The notes: generated by a model not told the origin, from the letters alone. DNA of 64,000 bases from Thermohalobaculum sp039027855 (GCA_039027855.1 JBCCJI010000012.1:50702-114701), one strand, 5' to 3'; counted from the stretch's first letter, positions 38,094 through 47,487 are shown. Made by a program: numbers and translations.

Positions 38094-38354
38094 ATCGCTT
38101 CCGTCCCATTCTACCCATGCGGCCGGCGCAGAATCAGCAACCCCACCAATCCGGTGACGCCCACCCGGCCGCAGCACCCAATTAGCGGCACCCAGTCAGC
38201 GGCACCCCCTCGGCGGATCCCGGCCCGACCGACGAGATTTCTGCCGCCACGGAGTGAATGACCCGAGTCGGCTTAAGGCCGCTTAAATCGAAGATGGCCG
38301 ACAACATGGCCCACCGGAGAACCGGATTCGTTTTGGGGGAACGACACAGTCGGC
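38094..38354. other. Divergent flagellar promoter region between fliL and fliF
   Basis: This 261-base gap must carry promoters for both flagellar transcription units. Visible structure includes two direct copies of AGCGGCACCC around 38182-38206 and two of GCTTAA at 38271-38286. I found no well-spaced sigma-28 or sigma-54 promoter. Confidence 0.5.
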
Positions 38355-39920
38355 ATGAACAGGCTGATGACCCTTTGGCGGTCGCTCGACCTCAGGCAGC
38401 GCTTGGCGCTCGGAGGCGGGACGGCAGCGGCAGTCGTTGCGATCATTGCGATCGCGACCATGTCGACGCGTGCGCCGACCGCACTCCTCTATGCGGGGCT
38501 GGAACCGGCCGCGGCGGGCGAGGTAATCGCCGCGCTGGACGCCCGGGGCATAGCGCATGACGTGCGCGGCACGGCAATCCATGTGAACGCAGCCATGCGC
38601 GACAGGGTGCGCCTCGCCCTCGCCGCCGAGGGACTGCCGCCACAGGGCCAGCAAGGCTACGAACTGCTGGATGGGCTGTCGGGTTTCTCCGCCACCGCGG
38701 ATATGTTCGACGCTGCTTATTGGCGCGCGCGCGAGGGAGAACTGGCGCGCACGCTCGTTGCGGCGCCGCGTATCCGGGCGGCCCGGGTTCATCTGGCGGT
38801 TCAGCCGCGACGGCGCTTTGCCCGCGACCAGACCGCGCCCACCGCCAGCGTCACCATCACCACGGCGGGGGCAGCATTGAGCGAGGCCGAGGCCGGCTCG
38901 GTCCGCTATCTCGTGGCCCTTGCCGTGCCCGGCCTCGCCCCCGAGGCGGTGGCTGTGATCGACAGCCGCGCAGGCATGATTCTCGGCCCGCGCTCCGACC
39001 CGGCCGCCGCCATGGCGGATGCCGCAGCCGGCCGCGAGGCACGGCTGAAAGTGCAACTGGAAGAGATGCTTGCCGCCCGCGTCGGCCTTGGCAATGCCCG
39101 GGTCAGCGTGGCACTCGAACTCGACCGAACCGGTGAGACCGTCTCAGAACGGCGCTTCGACCCGGGCAGCCGTGTGGTGATCTCCGAGGATACCGAGGAA
39201 CGGAACGCGCAAAGCCAAGGCGGCGATGACGCCGTGACCGTGGCCTCCAACCTGCCAGATGGCGAGGCTGGCGGCGCTAGCCAGCGCCGGAGCGAGAGCC
39301 GCGAGAACCGGGCGCGGGCCAATTTCGACTACGACGAAACACGCCGCGAGCAGGTGCGCCGGCCCGGCGGCATCTCCCGATTGAGCGTCGCGGTTCTGGT
39401 CGACGGGATCCGCGAGCCTGGGCCGGATGGCGCATTGGCGTGGCGGCCCCGCCCGGTCGAGGAGATCGAAGCGCTCACCGCGCTGGTGCAGGCCGCTGTC
39501 GGGTTCGATGCAGAGCGCGGCGACAGCGTGGTTGTCGAGACACTCGCCTTCCAACCGCCCGCGGAGATCGAGGACAGCGGCCCCGGGCTCGTCAGCACCC
39601 TGCTGGAACGTCATGCGATGACACTGATCCAGCTTGCGGCCCTCGCAGGCATTGTGCTGGTCCTCGTGTTCACCGTCATCCGCCCGATGCTTCGGCGTGA
39701 GCCGGAACTGGCACCGATCTTTGTCGGCGATGTCGACCCGGCGCTGCCGCCGGCGACCGAGGCAGCGCAGGCCATCGCCATCGACAACGAGAGCGAGGAC
39801 GGCATCGCAGCCGCACTCCCCGATCGGGAGACCCTGCGCCAGACGGTCGCCAGCCTGCCCGAAAGCAGCGCCGCCACGCTGCGCGACTGGCTGGATAATG
39901 CCGAGGAGGACGCCGTATGA
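38355..39920 (+). CDS. fliF: Flagellar MS-ring protein FliF
   Basis: A 521-residue protein forming the MS ring in the inner membrane, on which the type III export gate and C-ring assemble. There is an N-terminal helix (residues about 17-36), the ring-building YscJ-like region (LLYAGLEPAAAGEVIAALDA, DMFDAAYWRAREGELART) and the FliF C-domain (VSVALELDRTGETVSERRF, ISRLSVAVLVDG). A C-terminal helix (LIQLAALAGIVLVLVFTVI) is followed by a short cytoplasmic tail that binds FliG. It is a little shorter than enterobacterial FliF (552). The stop overlaps the next start (ATGA). Confidence 0.95.
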   Translation: MNRLMTLWRSLDLRQRLALGGGTAAAVVAIIAIATMSTRAPTALLYAGLEPAAAGEVIAALDARGIAHDVRGTAIHVNAAMRDRVRLALAAEGLPPQGQQGYELLDGLSGFSATADMFDAAYWRAREGELARTLVAAPRIRAARVHLAVQPRRRFARDQTAPTASVTITTAGAALSEAEAGSVRYLVALAVPGLAPEAVAVIDSRAGMILGPRSDPAAAMADAAAGREARLKVQLEEMLAARVGLGNARVSVALELDRTGETVSERRFDPGSRVVISEDTEERNAQSQGGDDAVTVASNLPDGEAGGASQRRSESRENRARANFDYDETRREQVRRPGGISRLSVAVLVDGIREPGPDGALAWRPRPVEEIEALTALVQAAVGFDAERGDSVVVETLAFQPPAEIEDSGPGLVSTLLERHAMTLIQLAALAGIVLVLVFTVIRPMLRREPELAPIFVGDVDPALPPATEAAQAIAIDNESEDGIAAALPDRETLRQTVASLPESSAATLRDWLDNAEEDAV

Positions 39921-40813
39921 GACGCCTCGCCCGCCTCGAGCGGTTTCCCGTGGACCAGGCGCCACCCGCTGAGGACGCGCGCACGGGTGCGCCGGCCATC
40001 GACCCACCAGGGGTTGCGGGACATTCCCCCCAGCCGGCACCGACCCGTGGCTTTTCCGATAGCGCGGCAGAGCCAGCGCAGACGCGCGCACCAAACGCGC
40101 CAGCGGGCGACAGAGTGGCGCCCAACGGGTCGAAAGATGGCGACAACGCCGGCATTTCAGAGCGCGATGGCCCCATCGCGACCGCCTCTGCCGAGGCGAC
40201 GCCAGCACCGCCTGTGCCCTTGCTCGGGGCGGAAGCTAAGACCCATCACGCCCTAGCGACCGCTGCGAGGCCCGTTCACGAGGCTGCGCCCAACCCCGCG
40301 CCTGAGCCACAGCCAGACACAGCGCTTGCCGCGAGCGAGGCTGAGGCCTCAGATGACAAGGCGGGCGCGGCGACAGCGGCGCAGCTGGACGCGCTCGCCG
40401 GGGCGATCGACAGCATGGCCGACCGGCTCGACGATTATCGCCGCAGCATGGGCGCCGCCGCGGCGCAGGCTTTTGGCGACGCGGCGCGCCGCTGCCTGCC
40501 GCAGGCGGCCAATGCAGAAACCGCCGAGCGCCTCGTGAGCGCGGCGCAGGCCCTGACCGACGCCTGTCACGGCGGCACGCTCGAACTCAGGGTTGCCCCG
40601 CCCATGGTCCGCCCGCTGGCCGAGGCGCTGGACCGGCGCCAGCCCGTCCTGCCCTGCGTCATCGCGGGCGATCCCGGATTGGGGCGCGACCGGGCCGAAA
40701 TCGCCTGGCGGAGCGAGGGCTGCTGGCCCGACCCCGAACAATTGGCCGGCGCGGCAAGCGCCATCCTCGACGATGCCATCGCGCGACACAGCAGAACGGG
40801 AGAAAACGGGTGA
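39917..40813 (+). CDS. fliH: FliH-like flagellar export regulator
   Basis: A 298-residue cytoplasmic protein. Residues 1-150 are Pro/Ala-rich and low-complexity; the C-terminal half (from DALAGAIDSMADRLDDYRRS) is a coiled-coil region followed by a conserved ATPase-binding-like domain with the family-type ending. The position between fliF and fliN and the four-base overlaps on both sides support FliH, the regulator of the FliI ATPase, although primary sequence similarity is weak as is usual for this protein. Confidence 0.72.
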   Translation: MRRLARLERFPVDQAPPAEDARTGAPAIDPPGVAGHSPQPAPTRGFSDSAAEPAQTRAPNAPAGDRVAPNGSKDGDNAGISERDGPIATASAEATPAPPVPLLGAEAKTHHALATAARPVHEAAPNPAPEPQPDTALAASEAEASDDKAGAATAAQLDALAGAIDSMADRLDDYRRSMGAAAAQAFGDAARRCLPQAANAETAERLVSAAQALTDACHGGTLELRVAPPMVRPLAEALDRRQPVLPCVIAGDPGLGRDRAEIAWRSEGCWPDPEQLAGAASAILDDAIARHSRTGENG

Positions 40814-41196
40814 GTAACGGCACAGATGACGGCCAGCCGAGCGACGCGGCGCCGGTCGACCGCGCAGCACAGGGCAGATCGGCGGCCGATCTCGAACGGC
40901 TCGACGGGCCGACGGCAAGCCTCGGCGACAGCGGTGAGGCCTCCTATCGCCGCGCGATCTTCTCGGTTCCGATCGATGTCGTGGTCGCGGTCGGACAGGC
41001 GCAGCCGGTCATCGGCGAATTGCTCGCGATGCGTCGCGACACGGTGCTGCCGCTCTCCGCACGGGTCGACGACCCGGTGCAGATCATGGTGGGCGACCGG
41101 GTGATCGCCCGCGGCGAATTGGAGGAACTCGGAGAGGACGGCGCGCGCCTTGGCGTCCGCCTGACCGAGGTCGTGGATGTCACCGACTTGTTCTGA
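40810..41196 (+). CDS. fliN: Flagellar motor switch protein FliN
   Basis: A 128-residue C-ring subunit with a GTG start overlapping the fliH stop (GTGA). The C-terminal SpoA domain is clear: FSVPIDVVVAVGQAQPVIGE, LPLSARVDDPVQIMVGDRVI and RGELEELGEDGARLGVRLTE. The N-terminal 40 residues are disordered. FliM is not encoded in this window, so the other C-ring component must lie elsewhere. Confidence 0.93.
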   Translation: MSNGTDDGQPSDAAPVDRAAQGRSAADLERLDGPTASLGDSGEASYRRAIFSVPIDVVVAVGQAQPVIGELLAMRRDTVLPLSARVDDPVQIMVGDRVIARGELEELGEDGARLGVRLTEVVDVTDLF

Positions 41197-42088
41197 GGCA
41201 ATCGGCCTCCTCTGGCGGCCGTGGACGGCGGCGGTCGGTGTAGCCGTTCGCGCCGTCACAGTCGCGGGGCTGTGCCTCGTCGCCGTCTGGATGATCTGGC
41301 CCGCGCCAGCCACAGGGCAAAGCGTGACCTTCGATCTCTCTCCGCTGCTCGGCAACGCAGCCGAGGAGGGCGCGGGTACGCCTGCCGATCCAGCGGACAG
41401 TGCAGCCGAAAACGCCCTGCCGTCAGTCGCCGATACAGCGGCCGCCGGCGATGCGACGCTCACCGCGCGGATCCTGCAGCTTTTTGCGTTGATCACGGTG
41501 CTGAGCCTCGCGCCCGGCATCGCGGTGATGGTCACCTGCTTCCCGTTCATGATCACCGTGCTGGCCATCCTGCGCCAGGGTCTCGGCCTGCAGGCTTCAC
41601 CGCCCAACATGATGTTGGTGAGCCTCGCGCTTTTTCTCTCGTACTTCGTGATGGAACCGGTGCTGACCGAGGTCTGGGCCCTCGCGATCGCCCCGCTGGT
41701 GGACGGGCAGATCGACGCCGCGACCGCCTATGCCCGCGGTGTGCCACCGCTGCGCGAATTCATGGAGGGGCGCACGGACCCCGCCACCGTGGGCGAGCTC
41801 GCCGCCGCGGCCCCTGCGCGCGCACCGCTGGCGCCCGGGGACGAGACGCCGATGGCGCTGCTCGTGCCGGCCTTCATGCTGTCCGAGCTGAGCCGCGCTT
41901 TCACAGTGGGCTTCATGCTGTTCCTGCCCTTTGTGATCATCGATCTGGTGGTGGCCTCGGTGCTGATGTCCATGGGCATGATGATGGTGCCGCCCGTCGT
42001 CGTGTCGCTCCCGCTCAAACTCGCATTCTTCGTCGTCGCCGATGGCTGGTCGCTTGTCGCCGGCGCGCTCGTCAGGGGGTATGGCTGA
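41177..42088 (+). CDS. fliP: Flagellar type III export gate protein FliP
   Basis: A 303-residue membrane protein of the export gate. A signal-like N-terminal segment is followed by the strongly conserved MVTCFPFMITVLAILRQGLG, PPNMMLVSLALFLSYFVMEP, ALLVPAFMLSELSRAFTVGF and VLMSMGMMMVPPVVVSLPLK. It overlaps fliN by 20 bases and continues into fliG. The periplasmic loop after the signal (residues 48-95) is longer and more acidic than in enterobacterial FliP. Confidence 0.95.
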   Translation: MSPTCSEAIGLLWRPWTAAVGVAVRAVTVAGLCLVAVWMIWPAPATGQSVTFDLSPLLGNAAEEGAGTPADPADSAAENALPSVADTAAAGDATLTARILQLFALITVLSLAPGIAVMVTCFPFMITVLAILRQGLGLQASPPNMMLVSLALFLSYFVMEPVLTEVWALAIAPLVDGQIDAATAYARGVPPLREFMEGRTDPATVGELAAAAPARAPLAPGDETPMALLVPAFMLSELSRAFTVGFMLFLPFVIIDLVVASVLMSMGMMMVPPVVVSLPLKLAFFVVADGWSLVAGALVRGYG

Positions 42089-42089
42089 G

Positions 42090-43181
42090 ATGGCCGAGCA
42101 ACAGACAACCGCCGCACCGACTGCCGCGTCCGCAGAAGGTCCGCTGACCAAGGCGAAACGTGCCATGCTGCCGGGCCATGCGGCGCTGACCCCGCCGCAG
42201 AAGGCCGCGATCGTGATCGCCGCCCTTGGCCCCGAGGCTGCGGGCCCGATCCTCGAGACGATGGACGAGGGGTCGCTGCGGAACTTCACCGCCGCCATGG
42301 CGCGCATGCGGCGGGTCAACCCCGATATCGTGCGCCATGTGATCGCCGAATTCCTCGACGCGATCCGTCTGCAGGACGATGTCGTGCGCGGCGGCATCAA
42401 TACCGCGCGCGAGATGTTGGAGCCGCATGTCACCGACGGCGTGCTGACCCGTCTACTCGACGATATCGATTCGCCGTCCGCCTCGAATGTCTGGAAAAAG
42501 CTCGCAAAGGTGAGCGACGAGGCCCTGGCCGAGTTCCTGTCGCGCGAGCATCCTCAGACCGCCGCCGTCGTGCTGTCCAAACTGTCGAGCGAGCATGCCG
42601 GACGCGTGCTCAACCGGTTCGAGCAGGACCGGGCGCGCGAGGTGATCGTCGGCATCACCCGGACCCAGTCGCTGGATGTGAATGTGATCGAGGCCATCGG
42701 CGCCTCGGTCAGCCGCGACTTCCTGGCGACCAACCAGCACATCGCACCGCGCCGTGACCCGGCCGAACGGGTGGGCTCGATCATGAACTACATCGGTGCC
42801 GAGATGCGGGATTACATCTTGGAGCAGGTTGAGCAGAACCAGCCTGACTTCGCTGAAGATATCCGTCGCAAGATGTTCACCTTCGACGATATTCCGAAAC
42901 GCGTGGGCAGTCGCGACGTCGCCGGGATCGTGCGTGAATGCGAACGCGACGTGCTGCTGAAGGCGCTGCGTTACGGCAGCGAAATGGGGAGCGAGGCGGT
43001 GGAGTTCATCCTCAGCGGGATCTCGCAGCGCGTCGCCGAGCAGTTGCGCGGCGAGATGACCGAGGTCGACAAACCACGCAAGCGCGATGGCGAGGCGGCG
43101 CAGTCCGGTGTCATCGCTGCCATCCGCGCATTGGAAGGCCGGGGTGAGCTGAAGCTCACAATGCCCGAGGACGAGGCCTAA
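42090..43181 (+). CDS. fliG: Flagellar motor switch protein FliG
   Basis: A 363-residue C-ring protein that couples stator torque to the rotor. Key segments: LTPPQKAAIVIAALGPEAAG at the N-domain, the middle EHPQTAAVVLSKLSSEHAGR and the C-terminal torque helix region MFTFDDIPKRVGSRDVAGIV. ATG 42090 is preferred because AGGGGG lies ten bases upstream; ATG 42081 would leave the ribosome site too close. Length is typical for alphaproteobacteria. Confidence 0.94.
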   Translation: MAEQQTTAAPTAASAEGPLTKAKRAMLPGHAALTPPQKAAIVIAALGPEAAGPILETMDEGSLRNFTAAMARMRRVNPDIVRHVIAEFLDAIRLQDDVVRGGINTAREMLEPHVTDGVLTRLLDDIDSPSASNVWKKLAKVSDEALAEFLSREHPQTAAVVLSKLSSEHAGRVLNRFEQDRAREVIVGITRTQSLDVNVIEAIGASVSRDFLATNQHIAPRRDPAERVGSIMNYIGAEMRDYILEQVEQNQPDFAEDIRRKMFTFDDIPKRVGSRDVAGIVRECERDVLLKALRYGSEMGSEAVEFILSGISQRVAEQLRGEMTEVDKPRKRDGEAAQSGVIAAIRALEGRGELKLTMPEDEA

Positions 43182-43230
43182 AGACGGGGCCAGAATACAG
43201 GGCCAGAATACAGGGCCTGAAGACGGGGCC
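43181..43230. repeat. Short tandem repeats in the fliG/potG convergent gap
   Basis: Two exact 13-bp copies of CAGAATACAGGGC (43191-43203 and 43204-43216) are flanked by two copies of AAGACGGGGCC (43181-43191 and 43220-43230). The first repeat abuts the fliG stop codon. No function is evident. Confidence 0.85.
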
Positions 43231-43320
43231 TGTGAAGGCGAGCTGAGGACTAGGCTGGGGCTTTACGGCGGGCGGCGGGTTCTAACGGGCGCGACTATCG
43301 CTCCGGCGACATGGCGCCCT

Positions 43321-44502
43321 TCACTCGGTGAGCGCCACCACCGCTCCGGCGTCCCATTCGAGCGTCACGGTATCGTCCCAGGTGAGCTCGTCGGCCTCGG
43401 CTCGGCGGCGATTTGTTCGCGCGCATTTCAGCACCGGGCCCTGGCTGCCATCCAGCATCTCCACGCGGACATGGTAGATCGAGATATCGCCGAGATAGCC
43501 GATATCCTCAACGAGGCCGATTACCGAGTTCTCTCCCACGGGCGGCGCATCCTCGGGCCAGCGCGCGATCGATAGCTTCTCGGGGCGGAGCGCCAGCGCG
43601 ATCGGCCCCTCGTCAACCGGGCCGCTGCAGCGCGCCGTGCCGCCCGTCGTCAACCGGATCGCCCCATCGGGACCGGCCACGCCCTCCAGGATGTTCACAT
43701 CGCCGATGAACTCCGCCACATAACGGCTCTCTGGCGCTTCGTAGATATCTCGCGGCGGGCCCATCTGCGCCACCTGGCCCTCGCGCATGACCGCGATGCG
43801 GGTCGACACGGTCATCGCCTCTTCCTGATCATGCGTCACGATCACGAAGGTGAGGCCCAGCGTCTCCTGAATGTTGACCAATTCGAATTGCGTCGCCTCG
43901 CGCAGCTTGCGGTCCAGCGCGCCCAAGGGTTCGTCCAACAGCAAGAGCTTGGGCTTCTTTGCCAGAGCCCGGGCGAGCGCCACACGCTGGCGCTGACCGC
44001 CGGAAAGCTGGTCGGGCTTGCGCTTTGCAAAGCGCTCGAGCCGCGTCAGCGATAGCATTTCGTCGACCCGCGCGCGCCGTTCGGCCCGGGCCATACCTTC
44101 CATCTCCAGCCCGAACTCGATGTTTCGCGCCACCGTCAGGTGCGGAAACAGCGCATAGGACTGGAACATCATGTTGACCGGCCGCTCATAGGGCGGCACC
44201 GCGGCCAGATCCTCGCCATCCAGCAGGATCTGGCCGCCATCCGGCGTCTCGAACCCCGCGAGCATCCGCAGCAAGGTGGTCTTCCCGCAGCCGGAGGGGC
44301 CGAGCAGCGAGAAAAACTCGCCCCGGTGGATGTCGAGCGAGATGTCATCCACGGCCACCGCTTCGCCAAACCGCTTGGTGACGCCCTTGATGCGAAGCGC
44401 GGGCACCGCATCGGGATCGGTCCATGGCGACGGACACGCCGCTGGTGAGGGCCGAGGCCTGCGGGTGGCCTCGACCGGCGGTGCGGCGGCGGCTTCGGTC
44501 AT
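43321..44502 (-). CDS. potG: Polyamine ABC transporter ATPase
   Basis: A 393-residue ATPase for putrescine/spermidine uptake. Walker A GPSGCGKTT, Q-loop MMFQSYALFPHLTV, signature LSGGQRQRVALARALA and Walker B LLLLDEPLGALDRKLR are all present. The C-terminal TOBE_2 domain (about residues 300-385) is characteristic of the PotA/PotG group. It carries an N-terminal extension of about 35 low-complexity residues. It follows potF by 42 bases, both leftward, and is separated from the permease pair potHI, which runs the other way. Confidence 0.92.
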   Translation of the reverse strand: MTEAAAAPPVEATRRPRPSPAACPSPWTDPDAVPALRIKGVTKRFGEAVAVDDISLDIHRGEFFSLLGPSGCGKTTLLRMLAGFETPDGGQILLDGEDLAAVPPYERPVNMMFQSYALFPHLTVARNIEFGLEMEGMARAERRARVDEMLSLTRLERFAKRKPDQLSGGQRQRVALARALAKKPKLLLLDEPLGALDRKLREATQFELVNIQETLGLTFVIVTHDQEEAMTVSTRIAVMREGQVAQMGPPRDIYEAPESRYVAEFIGDVNILEGVAGPDGAIRLTTGGTARCSGPVDEGPIALALRPEKLSIARWPEDAPPVGENSVIGLVEDIGYLGDISIYHVRVEMLDGSQGPVLKCARTNRRRAEADELTWDDTVTLEWDAGAVVALTE

Positions 44503-44544
44503 CGACGCACCTCCGCCACCAGACGCGGCTTCATCATCAGTCCC

Positions 44545-45627
44545 TTAGGAACCGGTCTTGATACGAGTCCAGGACCGGGTGACGACGCGCTGTGTCCGCG
44601 GTGGATAAGGCACCGCCGTCCAGGTGTTGGCGATCGTCTCGTCCGAGGGATAGATCGCCGGATCGCCGAGCACATCCTCGTTCAGTAGGGGTTTCGACGC
44701 CTCGTTGCCGTTGGCGTAGTAGACGTAGTTCGACGCCTTCGCCATCACTTCGGGCCGCATGATGTAGTCGAGGAAGAGATGCGCATTCTCGACATTCGGC
44801 GCGTCAGACGGGATCGCCATCTGGTCGAACCACATCAGCGCCCCCTCCTTGGGGATCGCGTATTCGACCGTCACGCCATTGTCCGCCTCCGCCGCACGGT
44901 CACGCGCCTGCAGCACATCGCCAGACCAGCCCACGGCAAGGCAGATGTTCCCGTTGGCCAGCTCGTTGATGTAGCTGGAGGAATGGAACTGCTGGATATG
45001 CGGGCGTACTTCGGCGAGGAGCGCCGAGGCCTCTTCGATCTCGCCCTGATCGAACGAATTCGGGTCATAGCCGAGATAGTTGAGCGCCACCGGGATGATC
45101 TCGGTCGGGGCATCCAGCACATGCACGCCGCAATCGGCGAACTTCGCGATGGTCTCGGGGTCGAGGATCACCGACCAGCTGTCGATCGTCTCGACGCCGA
45201 GCCGCTCTTTGACCGCCTCGACATTATAGCCGATGCCGGTGGTGCCCCACATGTAATTGATCGAATGCGCCCCGTCCGGGTCGAAGGCCGCGGTCCGCGC
45301 CTCGATGGCGTCCCACATGTTCTCCAGGTTCGGTAGCTTCGACTTGTCGAGAGGCTGGAACACACCGGCCTGGATCTGGCGCTGCAGGAAGTCGCCCGTC
45401 GGCACCACGATGTCATAGCCCGTGCCGCCGGCCAGCAGCTTGGTCTCCAGGACCTCATTGCTGTCGAACACGTCGTAGTTGACCTTGATCCCGGTCTCGG
45501 CCTCGAACTCGGCCAGGATCTCCTCGTCGATATAGTCGGACCAGTTGAAGACGTTGACGACTTTGTCTTGCGCGAAGGCTGGGACGGCGATCAGGGCCGC
45601 GAGGGCCGTGGTGGTGAAGAGCTTCAT
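44545..45627 (-). CDS. potF: Periplasmic putrescine/polyamine-binding protein
   Basis: A 360-residue periplasmic binding protein. The start is ATG 45627 with AAGGACAG upstream (the frame also begins with a TTG one codon earlier). Signal peptide MKLFTTTALAALIAVPAFA. Motifs VVNVFNWSDYIDEEILAEFE, LLAGGTGYDIVVPTGDFLQR and YINELANGNICLAVGWSGDV are highly characteristic of PotF/PotD. Ligand-contacting Trp and Asp/Glu positions appear kept, which fits putrescine or spermidine but does not separate them. Confidence 0.94.
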   Translation of the reverse strand: MKLFTTTALAALIAVPAFAQDKVVNVFNWSDYIDEEILAEFEAETGIKVNYDVFDSNEVLETKLLAGGTGYDIVVPTGDFLQRQIQAGVFQPLDKSKLPNLENMWDAIEARTAAFDPDGAHSINYMWGTTGIGYNVEAVKERLGVETIDSWSVILDPETIAKFADCGVHVLDAPTEIIPVALNYLGYDPNSFDQGEIEEASALLAEVRPHIQQFHSSSYINELANGNICLAVGWSGDVLQARDRAAEADNGVTVEYAIPKEGALMWFDQMAIPSDAPNVENAHLFLDYIMRPEVMAKASNYVYYANGNEASKPLLNEDVLGDPAIYPSDETIANTWTAVPYPPRTQRVVTRSWTRIKTGS

Positions 45628-45814
45628 CAAGCCTGTCCTTCCCTGTGGCGTGGGCGCTTAAGCAGCGTTGTTTGAGCAAGACGCTAACGTCTCTCACGCG
45701 CGGCGCAAGGGGCTCCGTTCCGCGGCGCAGCAATCGCGGGCGAATGCGGGCTAGGCAGCGCCTGCGACTGCCGGTAGCGTCGAAAGGGTAGCGGGCGTTT
45801 CGAAGGGGCGCGTC
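45628..45814. promoter_or_regulatory. Divergent promoter region between potF and potH
   Basis: The two halves of the polyamine importer are transcribed outward from this region. Small inverted repeats (AGCGT ... ACGCT around 45663-45684) and a GCGTCGAAAGGG/GCGTTTCGAAGGGG near-repeat (45777-45808) are visible. These could serve regulation; no factor is identified. Confidence 0.4.
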
Positions 45815-46696
45815 ATGGGTTGGTCGCGACGTCTGACGATCCTGGTGCCCTATCTCTGGCTGCTGGCCTTCTTCCTCGCCCCGTTCTTCATCGTGCTGAA
45901 GATCAGCGTGAGCGAGCCCGCCATCGCGCAGCCCCCCTACCTGCCCCACTGGGACAGCCTCGCCGCCGCCTGGGATCACCTGTCGAGTATCGAGCTCTAC
46001 AACTACGAGTTCCTGCTTTCCGACGCGCTTTACGTGAACAGCTATCTGAATTCGCTCAGGATCGCGCTGGTCTCGACCCTGATCACCCTGCTGATCGGCT
46101 ATCCCATCGCCTATGGCATCGCGCGCTGCGGGCCGGGTTGGCGGACGGTGCTGCTGGCGCTGGTGGTCCTGCCGTTCTGGACGTCGTTCCTGATCCGCGT
46201 CTATGCGTGGATCGGCATCCTGCAGACCGAGGGGATGCTTAACACCGCGCTGATGGGCATCGGCCTCATCTCAGAGCCGATCCCGTTCTATCCCAGCCAA
46301 TTCGCCGTCCATCTCGGCATCATCTACAGCTACCTGCCCTTCATGGTGCTGCCGCTCTACGCGACGCTGGAGAAACTCGACCCCGCGCTGCTGGAGGCCT
46401 CGGCCGATCTCGGGGCGCGGCCTGCGACCACCTTCTGGCGGGTGACCCTGCCGCTCAGCATCCCGGGCATCCTGGCGGGCTCGTTTCTGGTGTTCATCCC
46501 GGCCATCGGAGAATTCGTGATCCCCGAATTGCTCGGCGGGTCGTCGACCCAGATGATCGGGCGCACGCTTTGGAACGAATTCTTCGCCAACCGTGATTGG
46601 CCGGTCGCTTCGGCGGTGGCGGTCGTGCTGCTTTTGGTGCTGGTGATCCCCATCGTGATCTTTCAACGCTATGCCCGGCGGGAGGGCGCGGCATGA
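45815..46696 (+). CDS. potH: Polyamine ABC transporter permease PotH
   Basis: A 293-residue inner-membrane permease. ATG 45815 has GAAGGGGCG upstream. Hydrophobic segments begin with LTILVPYLWLLAFFLAPFFI, and the permease EAA loop reads EASADLGARPATTFWRVTLP. The FVIPELLGGSSTQMIGRTLW segment is typical of PotB/PotH. The stop overlaps the potI start. Confidence 0.93.
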   Translation: MGWSRRLTILVPYLWLLAFFLAPFFIVLKISVSEPAIAQPPYLPHWDSLAAAWDHLSSIELYNYEFLLSDALYVNSYLNSLRIALVSTLITLLIGYPIAYGIARCGPGWRTVLLALVVLPFWTSFLIRVYAWIGILQTEGMLNTALMGIGLISEPIPFYPSQFAVHLGIIYSYLPFMVLPLYATLEKLDPALLEASADLGARPATTFWRVTLPLSIPGILAGSFLVFIPAIGEFVIPELLGGSSTQMIGRTLWNEFFANRDWPVASAVAVVLLLVLVIPIVIFQRYARREGAA

Positions 46697-47487
46697 CGCG
46701 CGGCCCATCGCCCTTGTTGAAAGTGTTGCTCGGGCTGGGGCTCGTTTTTCTCTACGCGCCCATTGTGCTGCTGGTGATCTATTCTTTCAACGCCTCGCGC
46801 CTTGTCTCGGTCTGGGGGGGCTGGTCGACCAAGTGGTACTTCGCCCTGCTGGAGAACGGCGAGCTGCTGGATGCGGCCTGGGTCTCGGTGCTGGTGGCGG
46901 TGATCGCGTCGACCATCGCCACGGTCATGGGCACGCTGGCGGGGTTTGCCATGGCGCGGGTACCGCGTTTCACCGGGCGCACGCTCTTCTCGGCGATGGT
47001 TCTGGCGCCACTGGTCATGCCCGAGGTGATCACCGGGCTCTCGCTGCTGCTGGCCTTCATCGCGGTCTCGATCGACCGGGGCATGACGACGATCGTGATC
47101 GCGCATGCCACCTTCTCGATGTGCTATGTCGCCGTCGTCGTCCAGGCCCGCCTCGCCAATTTCGACCGCTCGGTCGAGGAAGCCGCCGCCGATCTAGGCG
47201 CGCGCCCACCGACGGTGTTTCGACGCGTGACACTGCCGCTGATCCTGCCCGGGATCATCGCTGGCTGGCTCTTGAGCTTCACCCTCTCGCTCGACGACCT
47301 GGTGATCGCGAGCTTCCTGTCCGGGCCCGGCTCGACGACGCTGCCGATGAAGGTGTTCTCCTCGGTCCGCCTCGGTGTCAGCCCCGAGATCAACGCGATT
47401 GCCACGATCCTGATCGGCCTCGTCGCCACGGGCATGTTTGTCTACGCGATCGTGCTGCGCAGCGCGGTGCGCAAGAAACCGGCATGA
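46693..47487 (+). CDS. potI: Polyamine ABC transporter permease PotI
   Basis: A 264-residue permease, partner of PotH. ATG 46693 overlaps the potH TGA and is used in preference to a frame start at 46597 that lies inside potH. Segments LGLGLVFLYAPIVLLVIYSF, VWGGWSTKWYFALLENGELL and the EAA loop EEAAADLGARPPTVFRRVTL identify the PotC/PotI family. Length is normal. Confidence 0.93.
   Translation: MTRGPSPLLKVLLGLGLVFLYAPIVLLVIYSFNASRLVSVWGGWSTKWYFALLENGELLDAAWVSVLVAVIASTIATVMGTLAGFAMARVPRFTGRTLFSAMVLAPLVMPEVITGLSLLLAFIAVSIDRGMTTIVIAHATFSMCYVAVVVQARLANFDRSVEEAAADLGARPPTVFRRVTLPLILPGIIAGWLLSFTLSLDDLVIASFLSGPGSTTLPMKVFSSVRLGVSPEINAIATILIGLVATGMFVYAIVLRSAVRKKPA

Noticed and set aside
38271..38304. 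Sigma-28-like promoter in front of fliF (TTAA and GCCGACAA)
   Set aside because: The spacing between the elements is 9 or 19 bases rather than about 15.
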